Notes: a model not told the origin generated them from the letters alone. A stretch of 64,000 bases of DNA from Novosphingobium sp. (GCA_030697365.1 JAUYQH010000198.1:1-64000); one strand, 5' to 3'. Shown: positions 25,633-35,527, counted from the first letter of the stretch. Translations and numbers: made by a program.

Positions 25633-26121
25633 TCAGCGCCGCAACCTTACTTCGGTATGATGGCCCAGGATCCAGTCCGCCATGGCCGCGATCAGCTTGT
25701 CGGACGTTTGGCCTAGCCGCTGGCGTTCGGCTTTGCCCAGCTTGCCGACCAGCGCCCCGGCAACCGCCGCAAGCAACGGTTCAAGCCGATCATAGGCGGT
25801 GCGTCCCTCCGCCGTCAGCCGCACCGGCTTGCGGCGGCGGTTGTGCGGATCGGCGCAATCTTCGATCCACCCGCGTGCGCGCAGCGCGGCGAGCGCGCGG
25901 CTGACGTTCATCGCCGGCATTCCCATGATCTCGACCAGATCGTGCCCGGCCAGTTCGCCCTCGCCGCTCAGCGCCATCAGCACCTTGAGTTCGATCTGGC
26001 TGATCCCCGTAGGCTCGCATACGCCGTCATTCATCGGGGTATTGATCAGGCTGGCCAGCTTCAGCAGGCGAATCAAAAGCACGACATCCTCGCGAGCGGG
26101 ATCGACGGCGGGCTGGGGCAT
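25633..26121 (-). CDS. MarR-family transcriptional regulator
   Basis: The product is 162 aa. The winged helix-turn-helix (~40-105) shows S-Q-I-E-L-K-V-L-M-A-L, then M-P-A-M-N-V-S-R-A-L-A-A-L-R-A-R-G-W-I and D-P-H-N-R-R-R-K-P-V-R-L-T with the wing. The flanking helices for dimerisation are present. Such repressors usually respond to phenolic ligands. A 27-bp inverted repeat (26152-26178) lies just upstream. The nearby LigM-type demethylase and MetE-like genes are plausible targets (inference). An in-frame ATG at 26157 is less likely. Confidence 0.88.
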   Translation of the reverse strand: MPQPAVDPAREDVVLLIRLLKLASLINTPMNDGVCEPTGISQIELKVLMALSGEGELAGHDLVEIMGMPAMNVSRALAALRARGWIEDCADPHNRRRKPVRLTAEGRTAYDRLEPLLAAVAGALVGKLGKAERQRLGQTSDKLIAAMADWILGHHTEVRLRR

Positions 26122-26151
26122 GGCACACGCTATCGAAGTATAGCAGTTCTC

Positions 26152-26178
26152 TGGCAACTACATTGACAATCGTTGCCA
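26152..26178. promoter_or_regulatory. Candidate MarR operator
   Basis: TGGCAAC-N13-GTTGCCA, a perfect 7-bp inverted repeat 31 bp upstream of the marR start and overlapping its likely promoter. A related half-site GTTGCTA occurs at 27501-27507 in the metE-like/ligM divergent region. Confidence 0.4.
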
Positions 26179-26355
26179 TTCCGCCACCACAGCGAGCAGC
26201 ATTGAAGCGGGCTGATCGCGTTCGAGATCGAGAGATTCGGCGACGAAGTCACGGACGAGTTCGGCGAAGCGGAGATCATCGTGTCCGCCAGTCGGGACGA
26301 CGGAAGATTGGTCTGGTGCCAGAGGTTGAACCCTAGCCCAGCCGCGCGCCCGCAA
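26158..26355 (-). CDS. Possible small ORF following the MetE-like gene
   Basis: From a TTG at about 26355 (overlapping the end of the MetE-like gene) a 65-codon frame ends in F-A-E-L-V-R-D-F-V-A-E-S-L-D-L-E-R-D and M-L-L-A-V-V-A-E-W-Q-R. The second half has coding-like composition and could be a helical peptide or the end of a decayed gene. No ATG start or Shine-Dalgarno is convincing, so it is listed with low confidence. Confidence 0.25.
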   Translation of the reverse strand: MRARGWARVQPLAPDQSSVVPTGGHDDLRFAELVRDFVAESLDLERDQPASMLLAVVAEWQRLSM

Positions 26356-27469
26356 TATCCGCGCCTTGGCGCAACGCCCGCAGCTTCTTCCATGTCACCT
26401 CGGGATCGATCTTGCCGTAACCCGCGAAGGTCCCGAAGCCACAGTCGGTGCTGGCGATCACCCGTTCTGCGCCGACGATGCCGGCGAAACGCTCGATCCG
26501 CTGGGCGATCAGTTCGGGGTGCTCGACGTAGTTCGAGCAGGTGTCGATCATCCCCGGGGCGAGGACCTTTTCGTCTGGCACTTTCGCATCGGCCCAGACC
26601 TTCCACTCATGCTCGTGGCGCGGATTGGCGGCTTCGAAGAGGATCGTCGCGGGGCGGGCCTTGAGCACGGTGCCGATCACCTTTTCGAGGCCGATGTCAT
26701 GATCGTGCGGGCCTTCGTAGTTGCCCCAGCAGACGTGCATCCGCATTTTTTCGGGGGGGATGTTGGCGGTGGCGGCGTTGAGCGCTTCGACGTTCTGTTC
26801 GGCGACCTTGAGAAACTCGGCCTCGGTCAGATCCTGGAAGCCGGTGTGACGGCTCATCGCCAGGTCGGGGCAGTCGAGCTGGAGGAGGAAGCCCTCGGCG
26901 ACGATCGTCTCGTACTCGGTGCGCATCGCCTCGGCGAGATCGGCGAGGTAGGCTTCCTGCGTCGGATAGTGCCGGTTGAGCTGGAACGCGCTGATCAGCC
27001 CGGGCGAAGCGGCGTTCATGAACGCCTGCGTTTCCGGCCGCGCGTGCTTGGCCAACGCGGCCTTGAAGCGGCGGATGTCCTCCCACAGGGGGTCGAGCGT
27101 GACCAGTTTCACGTCCGCGACGCACGAGGCGCGGACGAAATCCTGGCTGCCCATGATCACCGAGAGCTTTTTGGAAAACTCGGGATGCTCGGCCAGATCC
27201 CTGGCCGGCTTGCGATCCACGTGCCCCCCGAAGCCCGACAGCCGCTCGATCATGTAGGTCGAATATCCGATCTTGCCGATCTCGCCGTCGCTGACCACAT
27301 CGACCCCGCAGGCGATCTGCTGCGCCACCGCATGGTCGACCGCGGCGGAGACTTTGGCGTCGAATTCGACCGCGTCATACGGCTCACCCGCGTCGCGCGC
27401 GCGCAGCAGCGGGGTCAGCTCGGCGCCGCGCGGCATTGATCCGACGTGTGTTGTCTTGATAGGCGTCAT
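26333..27469 (-). CDS. MetE C-terminal-like (core-MetE/UROD-fold) methyltransferase
   Basis: The product is 378 aa, only the catalytic half of cobalamin-independent methionine synthase. The start M-T-P-I-K-T-T-H-V-G-S-M-P-R is typical. Zinc ligands are visible as H-V-C-W-G-N-Y-E-G-P-H near 260 and S-T-D-C-G-F-G-T near 345. The family includes methyl transfer to homocysteine or other thiols and epoxyalkane:coenzyme M transferases, so the exact substrate is uncertain. It is divergent from a LigM-type demethylase that yields 5-methyl-tetrahydrofolate, so a role in disposing of that methyl group is attractive (inference). Confidence 0.8.
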   Translation of the reverse strand: MTPIKTTHVGSMPRGAELTPLLRARDAGEPYDAVEFDAKVSAAVDHAVAQQIACGVDVVSDGEIGKIGYSTYMIERLSGFGGHVDRKPARDLAEHPEFSKKLSVIMGSQDFVRASCVADVKLVTLDPLWEDIRRFKAALAKHARPETQAFMNAASPGLISAFQLNRHYPTQEAYLADLAEAMRTEYETIVAEGFLLQLDCPDLAMSRHTGFQDLTEAEFLKVAEQNVEALNAATANIPPEKMRMHVCWGNYEGPHDHDIGLEKVIGTVLKARPATILFEAANPRHEHEWKVWADAKVPDEKVLAPGMIDTCSNYVEHPELIAQRIERFAGIVGAERVIASTDCGFGTFAGYGKIDPEVTWKKLRALRQGADIAGARLG

Positions 27470-27568
27470 CGGACCCAATCCCCTCTTGCATTTTGTATGC
27501 GTTGCTAACAAACTTAGCTCCACACGGGCAGGCGATCAAGCGCGCCGCCCAGGGGAGAGCGATACCCA

Positions 27569-28975
27569 ATGACCCAGAGCCTCGACTCCGTGCTGAAGGG
27601 CGCGGGCGACCTCGTCCCCTTTCTGCGCAACCAGCAGGTTGGGCCGAACGTCTACCCCGGCGTCCCCGCCGAATTCAGCAACTGGCGCGACGAGCAGCGG
27701 GCGTGGAACGAGACCGCGGTGCTATTCAACCAGAGCTATCACATGGCCGAGCTGATGGTCGAAGGCCCGGGCGCATTCGCGTTCCTCAACGGGTTGGGGA
27801 TCAACAGCTTCAAAGGCTTCGTCCCGGGCAAGGCCAAGCAGTACGTCCCCGTCACCCCCGCCGGCTACGTGATCGGCGACGTGATCCTGTTCTACCTTGC
27901 GGAGAACACCTTCAACCTCGTCGGCCGCGCACCGACGCTCAACTGGCTGATGTTCAACGGCGAGCGGCGCAGCGACGTCACCCTCACGTATGACGAGCGC
28001 ACTGCCGCGCGGGCCGATCCGGAGAACCGCCGCCACTATCGCTACCAGGTACAGGGGCCGAACGCGAACGCGGTCATTGAGGATGCGACAGGCAAACCCG
28101 CACCCGAGCTCAAGTTCTTCAACTTGTGTTCGATGGAAATCGGCGGAATGACCGTCACCGCGCTGCGCCACGGCATGGCCGGCCAGCCGGGCTACGAACT
28201 GATGGGCCCGTGGGCCGAAGGCGAGGCGGTCCACGCCGCGCTGGTCGCGGCTGGCAGGAAGCACCGGATGAAGCTCGTCGGCGGGCGAACCTATTCGTCG
28301 AACACTTTGGAATCGGGCTGGATTCCCTCGCCGCTCCCAGCGATCTATACCGGCGACGAGCTGGCCGATTACCGCCATTGGCTCACCGCCAATCACTACG
28401 AGGCCAAGGCCTCGGTCGGCGGAAGCTGGGTGCCCGACAGCGTCGAGGGCTATTACCTGACCCCGTGGGACCTGGGTTACGGCCACATGCTCAAGTTCGA
28501 CCACGACTTCGTCGGCCGCGCCGCGCTCGAAGCCAAGGCCGCGGGGCCGCATCGCCGCAAGGTCACCATCGCGCTCGACGACGAATCGGTTTCCGAAATA
28601 ATCTTCGGCCAGTTCGGAAAAGACGGCCTGCGCCCCAAGTACATGGAGTTCCCCAGCGCGGTCTATGCCATGCATCCGTTCGACCGGGTCGAGCGGGATG
28701 GCAAGCTGGTCGGGCTCTCGACCTGGATCGGCTATACCGCAAACGAGGGCAAGATGCTGACGCTGGCGATGGTCGATGAAGACTGCGCCCACCCCGGCAC
28801 CGAGATCGAGCTGGTCTGGGGCGAACCCGACGGCGGCACCACCAAGCCGACGGTCGAACCGCACCGCCAGGTGAGGATCACCGGCGTCGTCGCCCCCGTC
28901 CCCTACTCCCAAGTCGCCCGTACCGCCTACGCCCCCAGTTGGCGGACGCAGGCGGACCAGAAGGAAACCGCATGA
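27569..28975 (+). CDS. ligM: LigM/DesA-type tetrahydrofolate-dependent O-demethylase
   Basis: The product is 468 aa, a GcvT-fold aminomethyltransferase-family protein of the length of Sphingobium LigM (~471). Residues Tyr29, His58, Arg120 (N-L-V-G-R) and Tyr242 (G-G-R-T-Y-S-S-N-T-L-E-S-G-W) appear to correspond to LigM Tyr31, His60, Arg122 and Tyr247, as I recall them. LigM demethylates vanillate and 3-O-methylgallate, and DesA demethylates syringate, each passing the methyl group to tetrahydrofolate; which substrate applies here cannot be told. It is followed with a 4-nt overlap by a truncated NTF2-like gene, and lies opposite the MetE-like gene. Confidence 0.85.
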   Translation: MTQSLDSVLKGAGDLVPFLRNQQVGPNVYPGVPAEFSNWRDEQRAWNETAVLFNQSYHMAELMVEGPGAFAFLNGLGINSFKGFVPGKAKQYVPVTPAGYVIGDVILFYLAENTFNLVGRAPTLNWLMFNGERRSDVTLTYDERTAARADPENRRHYRYQVQGPNANAVIEDATGKPAPELKFFNLCSMEIGGMTVTALRHGMAGQPGYELMGPWAEGEAVHAALVAAGRKHRMKLVGGRTYSSNTLESGWIPSPLPAIYTGDELADYRHWLTANHYEAKASVGGSWVPDSVEGYYLTPWDLGYGHMLKFDHDFVGRAALEAKAAGPHRRKVTIALDDESVSEIIFGQFGKDGLRPKYMEFPSAVYAMHPFDRVERDGKLVGLSTWIGYTANEGKMLTLAMVDEDCAHPGTEIELVWGEPDGGTTKPTVEPHRQVRITGVVAPVPYSQVARTAYAPSWRTQADQKETA

Positions 28976-29136
28976 CCGACATCCCGCCCTCGAAGCCCCG
29001 CCTTGCCGCGCTCGAACATGAGCTCGGCAACCAGAAGGATATCGAGGCGATCCGCAAGGTGCAGTACACTAACGGCAATTTCATCGACAAATCGCAGTAC
29101 GACGAGAGCCGGGCACGCGAAGGGTTCACGGACTGA
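28972..29136 (+). pseudogene. N-terminal remnant of an NTF2/SnoaL-like gene
   Basis: The 54-codon frame starts ATGA-coupled to the demethylase and reads R-L-A-A-L-E-H-E-L, D-I-E-A-I-R-K-V-Q-Y-T-N-G-N-F-I-D-K-S-Q-Y-D-E. This is the usual N-terminal helix of a ~160-aa SnoaL_4/NTF2-like protein, and then it stops. The expected beta-sheet half is missing, so it is a truncated gene or a very short surviving ORF. Confidence 0.6.
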
Positions 29137-29140
29137 GTCG

Positions 29141-29533
29141 ATGGATGCGCTCGAAGCCATGCTCGCCGAGCGCGAAATCGGGCGGATGATCGTGGACTAC
29201 GCCGCGGCCAATGACGCCGGCGACTGGGACGCGGTCGCGGCCACTTATGTCGAGGATGGCCGGATGAGCCGCCCGACAGCGCCCGATGCCTTTATCGAGG
29301 GCCGCGCTGCGATCCTCGTCGCGTTCAATGCCCGTCCGCCCCGCATCACGCGGCATATCGTCGCCAACATCCGGGTCGATGTTTCGGACGAGACGGCGTG
29401 CGCGACCAGCCAGATCCTGCTGTTCACCGCCGCCGGGCAACCGCCGCTGGTCGGATCGTACCACGACAAGCTGGTCAAGACGCCCCACGGCTGGCGCTTC
29501 ACCGAACGTCGCGGCAGCCTGGATTTCGCATGA
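29141..29533 (+). CDS. NTF2-like (SnoaL) family protein
   Basis: The product is 130 aa with the cone-shaped NTF2-like pattern: E-R-E-I-G-R-M-I-V-D-Y-A near 9, D-A-G-D-W-D-A-V-A-A-T-Y-V-E-D-G near 25, T-R-H-I-V-A-N-I-R-V near 70, G-S-Y-H-D-K-L-V near 106 and a final W-R-F-T-E-R-R-G. The family includes dehydratases, isomerases and ring-hydroxylating dioxygenase beta-like subunits; no catalytic identity can be assigned. The stop overlaps the next decayed gene by 4 nt. Confidence 0.8.
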   Translation: MDALEAMLAEREIGRMIVDYAAANDAGDWDAVAATYVEDGRMSRPTAPDAFIEGRAAILVAFNARPPRITRHIVANIRVDVSDETACATSQILLFTAAGQPPLVGSYHDKLVKTPHGWRFTERRGSLDFA

Positions 29534-29830
29534 GCGAGCCAACCCCCGCCATCGAAGCCACGATCGACTGTCTGCTCCCCACCAGCCGAATCAACCGCCG
29601 CTTCTGGGCGCCGGGCAAAGAGAACAACACGGGCGTGTACGCACCCCGCCCGGTGACGATCCGCAACGCGCGGCTTGGCGGGGCCGTTCACGCTCGACGG
29701 CCACGGTTTCGCGTTTCATACCAACGCGACTGCAATCTCCGACTGGGAGGGCAATTACGGCCCCGACGGTGCCTCTGCCGGAGAAGTAGGGGCGCCCGGG
29801 CCGGAGATCAAACCGCTGGGGCCACATTGA
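29530..29830 (+). pseudogene. Frameshifted CmcJ/NvfI-like oxygenase remnant
   Basis: Starting at ATG 29530, ~50 codons read I-N-R-R-F-W-A-P-G-K-E-N-N-T-G-V-Y and P-R-P-V-T-I-R-N-A-R, typical of the N-terminus of CmcJ/NvfI-type proteins. At about 29685 the frame shifts; the continuation F-T-L-D-G-H-G-F-A-F appears one frame over and runs to TGA 29828-29830. The full gene should be ~270 aa, so most of it is deleted. Confidence 0.6.
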
Positions 29831-29900
29831 CATTCCGCGCCGGTTCCATAACCCGGTGCGCAACTAAGCGCCGCAAAGAAGTCGGTCGCGGGGAGAGACA

Positions 29901-32018
29901 ATGGGTATGCGTTTCACGACATTCGCGCTGGCCGCGCTGCTGCCGCTAAGCGCCTGCAACATCACCGGCGCCGGGGACACCGCCGGTTCCGCGCCCGCCA
30001 CCCAAGGCGTTACCGACGCCCTGATCGCTGCCACTCCCGAAGGCGAATGGCTCTCCTACGGGCGCGACTACAACGAGCAGCGCTTCTCCCCGCTCACCCA
30101 GATCAACGACACCACGGTCAAGGATCTCGGCCTGGCCTGGTCGCACGATCTGGAAACCGCGCGAGGGCAGGAAGCGACCCCGCTGATGCACGACGGGGTA
30201 CTCTACACCACCACCGCGTGGAGCCTGGTCAAGGCGTTCGACGCGGCGAGCGGCAAGTTACTGTGGTCGTATGATCCCAAGGTCCCGCGTGAAACGCTGG
30301 TCCGGGTGTGCTGCGACGCGGTCAACCGCGGCGCTGCACTCTATGGCGACAAGCTGTTCGTCGGCGCGCTCGACGGCCGATTGATCGCGCTCGACGCCAA
30401 GACGGGCAAGGAAGTCTGGGCCAAAACCGTGGTCCCCGACCAGCAGAGTTACAGCATCACCGGCGCGCCGCGCATCGCAAAGGGCAAAGTGCTGATCGGC
30501 AGCGGCGGCGCAGAGTATCGCGCGCGCGGCAGCATCGCCGCGTTCGATCCCGAGACGGGCAATGAGCTGTGGCGCTTCCATACCGTCCCTGGCGACCCTT
30601 CGAAAGGCTTCGAGAATCCGGCGATGGAGCGCGCCGCCAAGACCTGGACGGGCAAGTGGTGGGAACTGGGCGGCGGGGGCACCGTGTGGGATTCGATCAC
30701 CTACGATCCGACCACAAACCTCGTCCTGTTCGGCACCGGCAACGCGGAGCCTTGGAATCCCGCGCCCGTAGGCCGCGAGGGTGACAGTCTCTATACCTCA
30801 TCGATCGTCGCGGTGAACGCCGACACCGGCGAGTACGCGTGGCACTTCCAGGAAACGCCCGAGGACCGTTGGGACTTCGACAGCAACGCCCAGATCACGA
30901 TCGCCGAGCTGACGATCGATGGAAAGCAGCGCCACGTCGCGCTCCACGCGCCCAAGAACGGCTACTTCTACGTGCTCGACGCCAAGACCGGCGAGTTCAT
31001 CTCCGCCGGATCGTTTGCCGAGCAGAACTGGACGACCGGGATCGATCCCAAGACGGGGCGCCCGCAGATCGCCGAGGCGGCGCGCTATGAAAAGACCGGG
31101 GTGCCGTTCATCAGCATGCCCGGCGCGCTCGGCGCGCACAGCTGGCAGCCGATGAGCTTCAGCCCCAAGACCGGGCTGGTCTACATTCCGGTAAACAACG
31201 CCGCCTTCCCTTATGCCGCTGCCAAGGACTGGAAGCCTTCGGCAATCGGATTCCAGACCGGAACCGACGGCGGCAAGGTGGCGATGCCCGCCGACAAGGC
31301 TGCGCGTGAAGGTGCCGCCGCGGCGACCACCGGCGCGCTCGTCGCGTGGGACCCGGTCGCGCAGAAGGCGGCGTGGACCGTGCCCTACAAGGGGCCGTGG
31401 AACGGCGGCACATTGGCGACTGCGGGCAACCTGGTGTTCCAGGGAAGCGCGGCGGGCGATTTCGCCGCGTTCAGCGCCGACAAGGGTGCAAAGCTGTGGT
31501 CGTTCCCCGCGCAGAGCGGGATCATCGCCGCGCCTATGACTTACTCGGTCAAGGGCGAGCAATACGTTGCGATCATGGTCGGCTGGGGTGGGGTTTGGGA
31601 CCTGGCAGTCGGCACGCTGGCCAACAAGTCGGGCTCGGTGCGCAACATCAGCCGTCTGCTGGTGTTCAAGCTGGGCGCCAAGGGCCAGCTTCCGCCGCTG
31701 CCGCCATCGAACAAGCTGGTGCTCGATCCTCCGGCCTTCAGGGGAAAGCCCGAACAGGTCGCCGCCGGTGGCGATCACTACGCGCGCTATTGCTCCGTGT
31801 GTCACGGCGACGCTGCGGTCGCGGGCGGGTTGGTGCCCGACTTGCGCCGCTCGGGCTCGATCGGCTCGCCGGATGCCTTCAGTGCCGTGGTGCTCGAGGG
31901 CGCGCTCAAGCACAACGGGATGGTTTCATTCAGCTCCGCGCTGAACGCCGACGATGTCGAAGCGATCCGCCAGTACGTGATCAAGCGCGCCAACGAGGAC
32001 AAGGCGCTGGGAGGGTAA
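29901..32018 (+). CDS. PQQ-dependent quinohaemoprotein alcohol dehydrogenase (lipoprotein)
   Basis: The product is 705 aa. A lipobox L-P-L-S-A-C at residues 14-19 implies periplasmic lipid anchoring. The eight-bladed PQQ beta-propeller spans ~45-590; the vicinal Cys pair R-V-C-C-D lies near 135, with tryptophan-docking motifs such as A-L-D-A-K-T-G-K-E-V-W. A C-terminal cytochrome c domain has C-S-V-C-H near 633 and a likely Met ligand near 674. It oxidises alcohols or aldehydes and passes electrons from PQQ via haem c. The adjacent demethylase suggests aromatic alcohols as possible substrates (inference). No PQQ synthesis genes are in the window. Confidence 0.93.
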   Translation: MGMRFTTFALAALLPLSACNITGAGDTAGSAPATQGVTDALIAATPEGEWLSYGRDYNEQRFSPLTQINDTTVKDLGLAWSHDLETARGQEATPLMHDGVLYTTTAWSLVKAFDAASGKLLWSYDPKVPRETLVRVCCDAVNRGAALYGDKLFVGALDGRLIALDAKTGKEVWAKTVVPDQQSYSITGAPRIAKGKVLIGSGGAEYRARGSIAAFDPETGNELWRFHTVPGDPSKGFENPAMERAAKTWTGKWWELGGGGTVWDSITYDPTTNLVLFGTGNAEPWNPAPVGREGDSLYTSSIVAVNADTGEYAWHFQETPEDRWDFDSNAQITIAELTIDGKQRHVALHAPKNGYFYVLDAKTGEFISAGSFAEQNWTTGIDPKTGRPQIAEAARYEKTGVPFISMPGALGAHSWQPMSFSPKTGLVYIPVNNAAFPYAAAKDWKPSAIGFQTGTDGGKVAMPADKAAREGAAAATTGALVAWDPVAQKAAWTVPYKGPWNGGTLATAGNLVFQGSAAGDFAAFSADKGAKLWSFPAQSGIIAAPMTYSVKGEQYVAIMVGWGGVWDLAVGTLANKSGSVRNISRLLVFKLGAKGQLPPLPPSNKLVLDPPAFRGKPEQVAAGGDHYARYCSVCHGDAAVAGGLVPDLRRSGSIGSPDAFSAVVLEGALKHNGMVSFSSALNADDVEAIRQYVIKRANEDKALGG

Positions 32019-32053
32019 GGAAGGGAAACTCCATACTTCCTGCCCCCATATCC

Positions 32054-32150
32054 GTTCGTGCCGAGCTTGTCGAAGCATCGTCTTTTTCTTCGGCCATCAC
32101 GCGCATTTGCACGAAGGCAAAAGCGATCCTTCGACAAGCTCAGGACGAGC
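32054..32150. repeat. Inverted dispersed repeat (CTTCGACAAGCTC type)
   Basis: The sequence CGATNCTTCGACAAGCTC(A/G)GNACGA occurs inverted at 32054-32080 and direct at 32124-32150, with a ~43-bp loop containing CTTTTTCTTCGG. This hairpin-forming repeat is common in sphingomonad intergenic regions (recalled) and may also end the dehydrogenase transcript. Confidence 0.7.
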
Positions 32151-32184
32151 GAGGTTTGATGATGCAGCGAGAGAGACCGCACTG

Positions 32185-32934
32185 ATGTGCGTCGCCGCAC
32201 TGGCTTGGCACGCGCACCCGCGCTGGCGGCTGGTGGCGATCGGCAACCGCGACGAGTACCACCAGCGCCCTGCCGCTGCGCTGGCGCGGTGGGACGACGG
32301 CAGCGGGATCGTTGCGGGGCGCGATCTGGTCGGCGGGGGCACGTGGCTGGGGGTCGGGGGCGCGGATCGATTCGCCATCGTCACCAACCGCCGCGGGTTC
32401 GGCGATCCCGATCCGGCAAGGCGCTCGCGCGGTGAACTGGTCAGCGCGCTGCTGACCGGCGACATCCTGCCCGCGGCGCCGGAAGCCTACAACCCTTTCA
32501 ACCTGCTCTTCACAGCCCACGACACGCTTGAATACGTGACCAATCGTCCGGACCCGCTGCGAACCGCGCTGGGGCATGGCGTCTACGGTCTCAGCAACGG
32601 CGCGCTCGACGAGCCGTGGCCCAAGACGCTCGCGCTCAAGGCCGCAGTGACCGACTGGCTGGTGGCCGAAAACGACGATCTTGAACCACTGTTCGCGATA
32701 CTCTCCAACCAGGACCGGCCCGGGCTGGGCTTGCCACCGATCGAGCCCTCCGACATCGCGATCGAGCCGCGCGACACCCCGCCGTTCATCCGTGGCCCGA
32801 TCTACGGCACGCGCTGTTCGACCGTGGTGACCGTCTCCGCCGAAGGCCACGGCCGCATCGCCGAGCGCCGCTTCGATCCCGCTGGCGCCGTCACCGGGGA
32901 TACCGCGCTGGACTTCCGCTGGCCCGCACCTTAG
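32185..32934 (+). CDS. NRDE-family (TANGO2-like) protein
   Basis: The product is 249 aa beginning M-C-V-A-A-L-A-W with the conserved Cys2, then A-I-G-N-R-D-E-Y-H-Q-R-P-A near 29, G-R-D-L-V-G-G-G-T-W-L-G near 47, Y-G-L-S-N-G near 141 and T-R-C-S-T-V near 209. The N-R-D-E motif defines the Ntn-hydrolase-like TANGO2 family. Links to haem trafficking or lipid metabolism exist for eukaryotic members; the bacterial role is unknown. The start at 32185 follows GAGAGA. Upstream in-frame codons fall in the repeat and are rejected. Confidence 0.9.
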   Translation: MCVAALAWHAHPRWRLVAIGNRDEYHQRPAAALARWDDGSGIVAGRDLVGGGTWLGVGGADRFAIVTNRRGFGDPDPARRSRGELVSALLTGDILPAAPEAYNPFNLLFTAHDTLEYVTNRPDPLRTALGHGVYGLSNGALDEPWPKTLALKAAVTDWLVAENDDLEPLFAILSNQDRPGLGLPPIEPSDIAIEPRDTPPFIRGPIYGTRCSTVVTVSAEGHGRIAERRFDPAGAVTGDTALDFRWPAP

Positions 32935-32968
32935 CGGCACCCGCGTTCCCAGCTTCCCGGAGTTCCCC

Positions 32969-34318
<1,350 letters not shown>

Positions 34319-34486
34319 GAGCGGAGCGAACTAGCCGCAGTTGAGAGGGGCCTTTGTGCGTTCGGCCTGACCACAGCCCCCTCTCCCAACCCTCTCCCCT
34401 GAAGGGGAGAGGGCTAAGTGCACCACCCTTCCCTTGCCCCTCATTCCCTTCTATCCTTCCCTCCACCTAACAGGGGCAAGCCACGC

Positions 34487-34795
34487 ATGGCCATCTTGCG
34501 AACCATTTTCTGGGTGCTGCTGGCGGTGGCGCTGGTGCTGTTCGCGATCAACAACTGGCAGCCGGTCGAAGTGCGCGTCTGGGCGACGCTGGTGCTCGAG
34601 ACCAAGCTGCCCGCGCTGGTGATCGGAGCGTTCCTGCTCGGGCTGGTGCCGATGTGGGCGCTCTACCGCACCACGCGCTGGCGCCTGAAGCGGCGGATCA
34701 CGGGGCTGGAGGCGATGATCGCCCGGCCCAACACTGTCGCCGAAATTTCCGCGCCCGCTCCAGCGCCCGCGCCCGAACCGCTACCTCTCGTATGA
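34487..34795 (+). CDS. lapA: LapA-domain (DUF1049) membrane protein
   Basis: The product is 102 aa with two membrane helices: F-W-V-L-L-A-V-A-L-V-L-F-A-I (~7-20) followed by the N-N-W-Q-P-V-E-V-R-V-W motif, and A-L-V-I-G-A-F-L-L-G-L-V-P-M (~44-58). The tail is Pro/Ala-rich. LapA homologues interact with LapB to set LPS synthesis in enterobacteria; the role here is by homology. The stop overlaps the pyrF start (ATGA). Confidence 0.85.
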   Translation: MAILRTIFWVLLAVALVLFAINNWQPVEVRVWATLVLETKLPALVIGAFLLGLVPMWALYRTTRWRLKRRITGLEAMIARPNTVAEISAPAPAPAPEPLPLV

Positions 34796-35466
34796 CCAAC
34801 CCGGTCTATCTCGCGCTCGACGTGCCCCAGCTCGAGCCCGCGCTCGATCTGGCCAGGCGGGTCAAGTCGCACATTGGCGGGGTCAAGCTGGGGCTCGAAT
34901 TCTTCTGCGCGCACGGCCACCACGGGGTCCACGAAGTCACCAGGCTGGGGCTGCCGATCTTTCTCGATCTCAAGCTCCACGACATCCCCAACACGGTCGC
35001 GGCGGCGATGCAGGCGATCCACGTGCTCGAACCGGCGATCGTAACCGTCCACGGCAGCGGCGGGCGGGCGATGATGGAGGATGCCAAGGCGGCGGCGGCG
35101 AATGGCACCAAGGTCGTCGCGGTGACGATGCTGACCAGCCTCGACGATCGCGACCTCGAACGCACCGGGGTGAGCGGCAGCGCCCACGACCAGGTCCTGC
35201 GCATCGCCGACCTGGCGCGCACCGCCGGGCTCGACGGGGTGGTCTGTTCGGGCCACGAAGTCGGCGCGGTGCACGATTTGTGGAAGAACGGGTTCCACGT
35301 CGTTCCCGGGCTGCGACCGGCAGGCACCAGCATGGGCGACCAGAAACGCGCGGTCACCCCCCAGGCCGCGCGTGATGCGGGGGCCAGCGTGCTGGTGATC
35401 GGCCGCCCCATCAGCCGCGCCGAGGATCCGGTGGCCGCGGCGCGGGCGATCGGCGCGACGCTGTAG
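34792..35466 (+). CDS. pyrF: Orotidine-5'-phosphate decarboxylase
   Basis: The product is 224 aa. The catalytic D-x-K-x-x-D motif appears as F-L-D-L-K-L-H-D-I-P-N-T near residue 59, phosphate binding as V-P-G-L-R-P-A near 181 and V-I-G-R-P-I near 204. It makes UMP in de novo pyrimidine synthesis. It is coupled to lapA by a 4-nt overlap; the lapA-pyrF-trpF neighbourhood is common in sphingomonads, here split by the next two genes. Confidence 0.97.
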   Translation: MTNPVYLALDVPQLEPALDLARRVKSHIGGVKLGLEFFCAHGHHGVHEVTRLGLPIFLDLKLHDIPNTVAAAMQAIHVLEPAIVTVHGSGGRAMMEDAKAAAANGTKVVAVTMLTSLDDRDLERTGVSGSAHDQVLRIADLARTAGLDGVVCSGHEVGAVHDLWKNGFHVVPGLRPAGTSMGDQKRAVTPQAARDAGASVLVIGRPISRAEDPVAAARAIGATL

Positions 35467-35527
35467 TTCAGCAAGGCGCAAGCCTTTCCGCTCCACTGCC
35501 CGGGCGACCAAACGACTGGAGTCGTCG

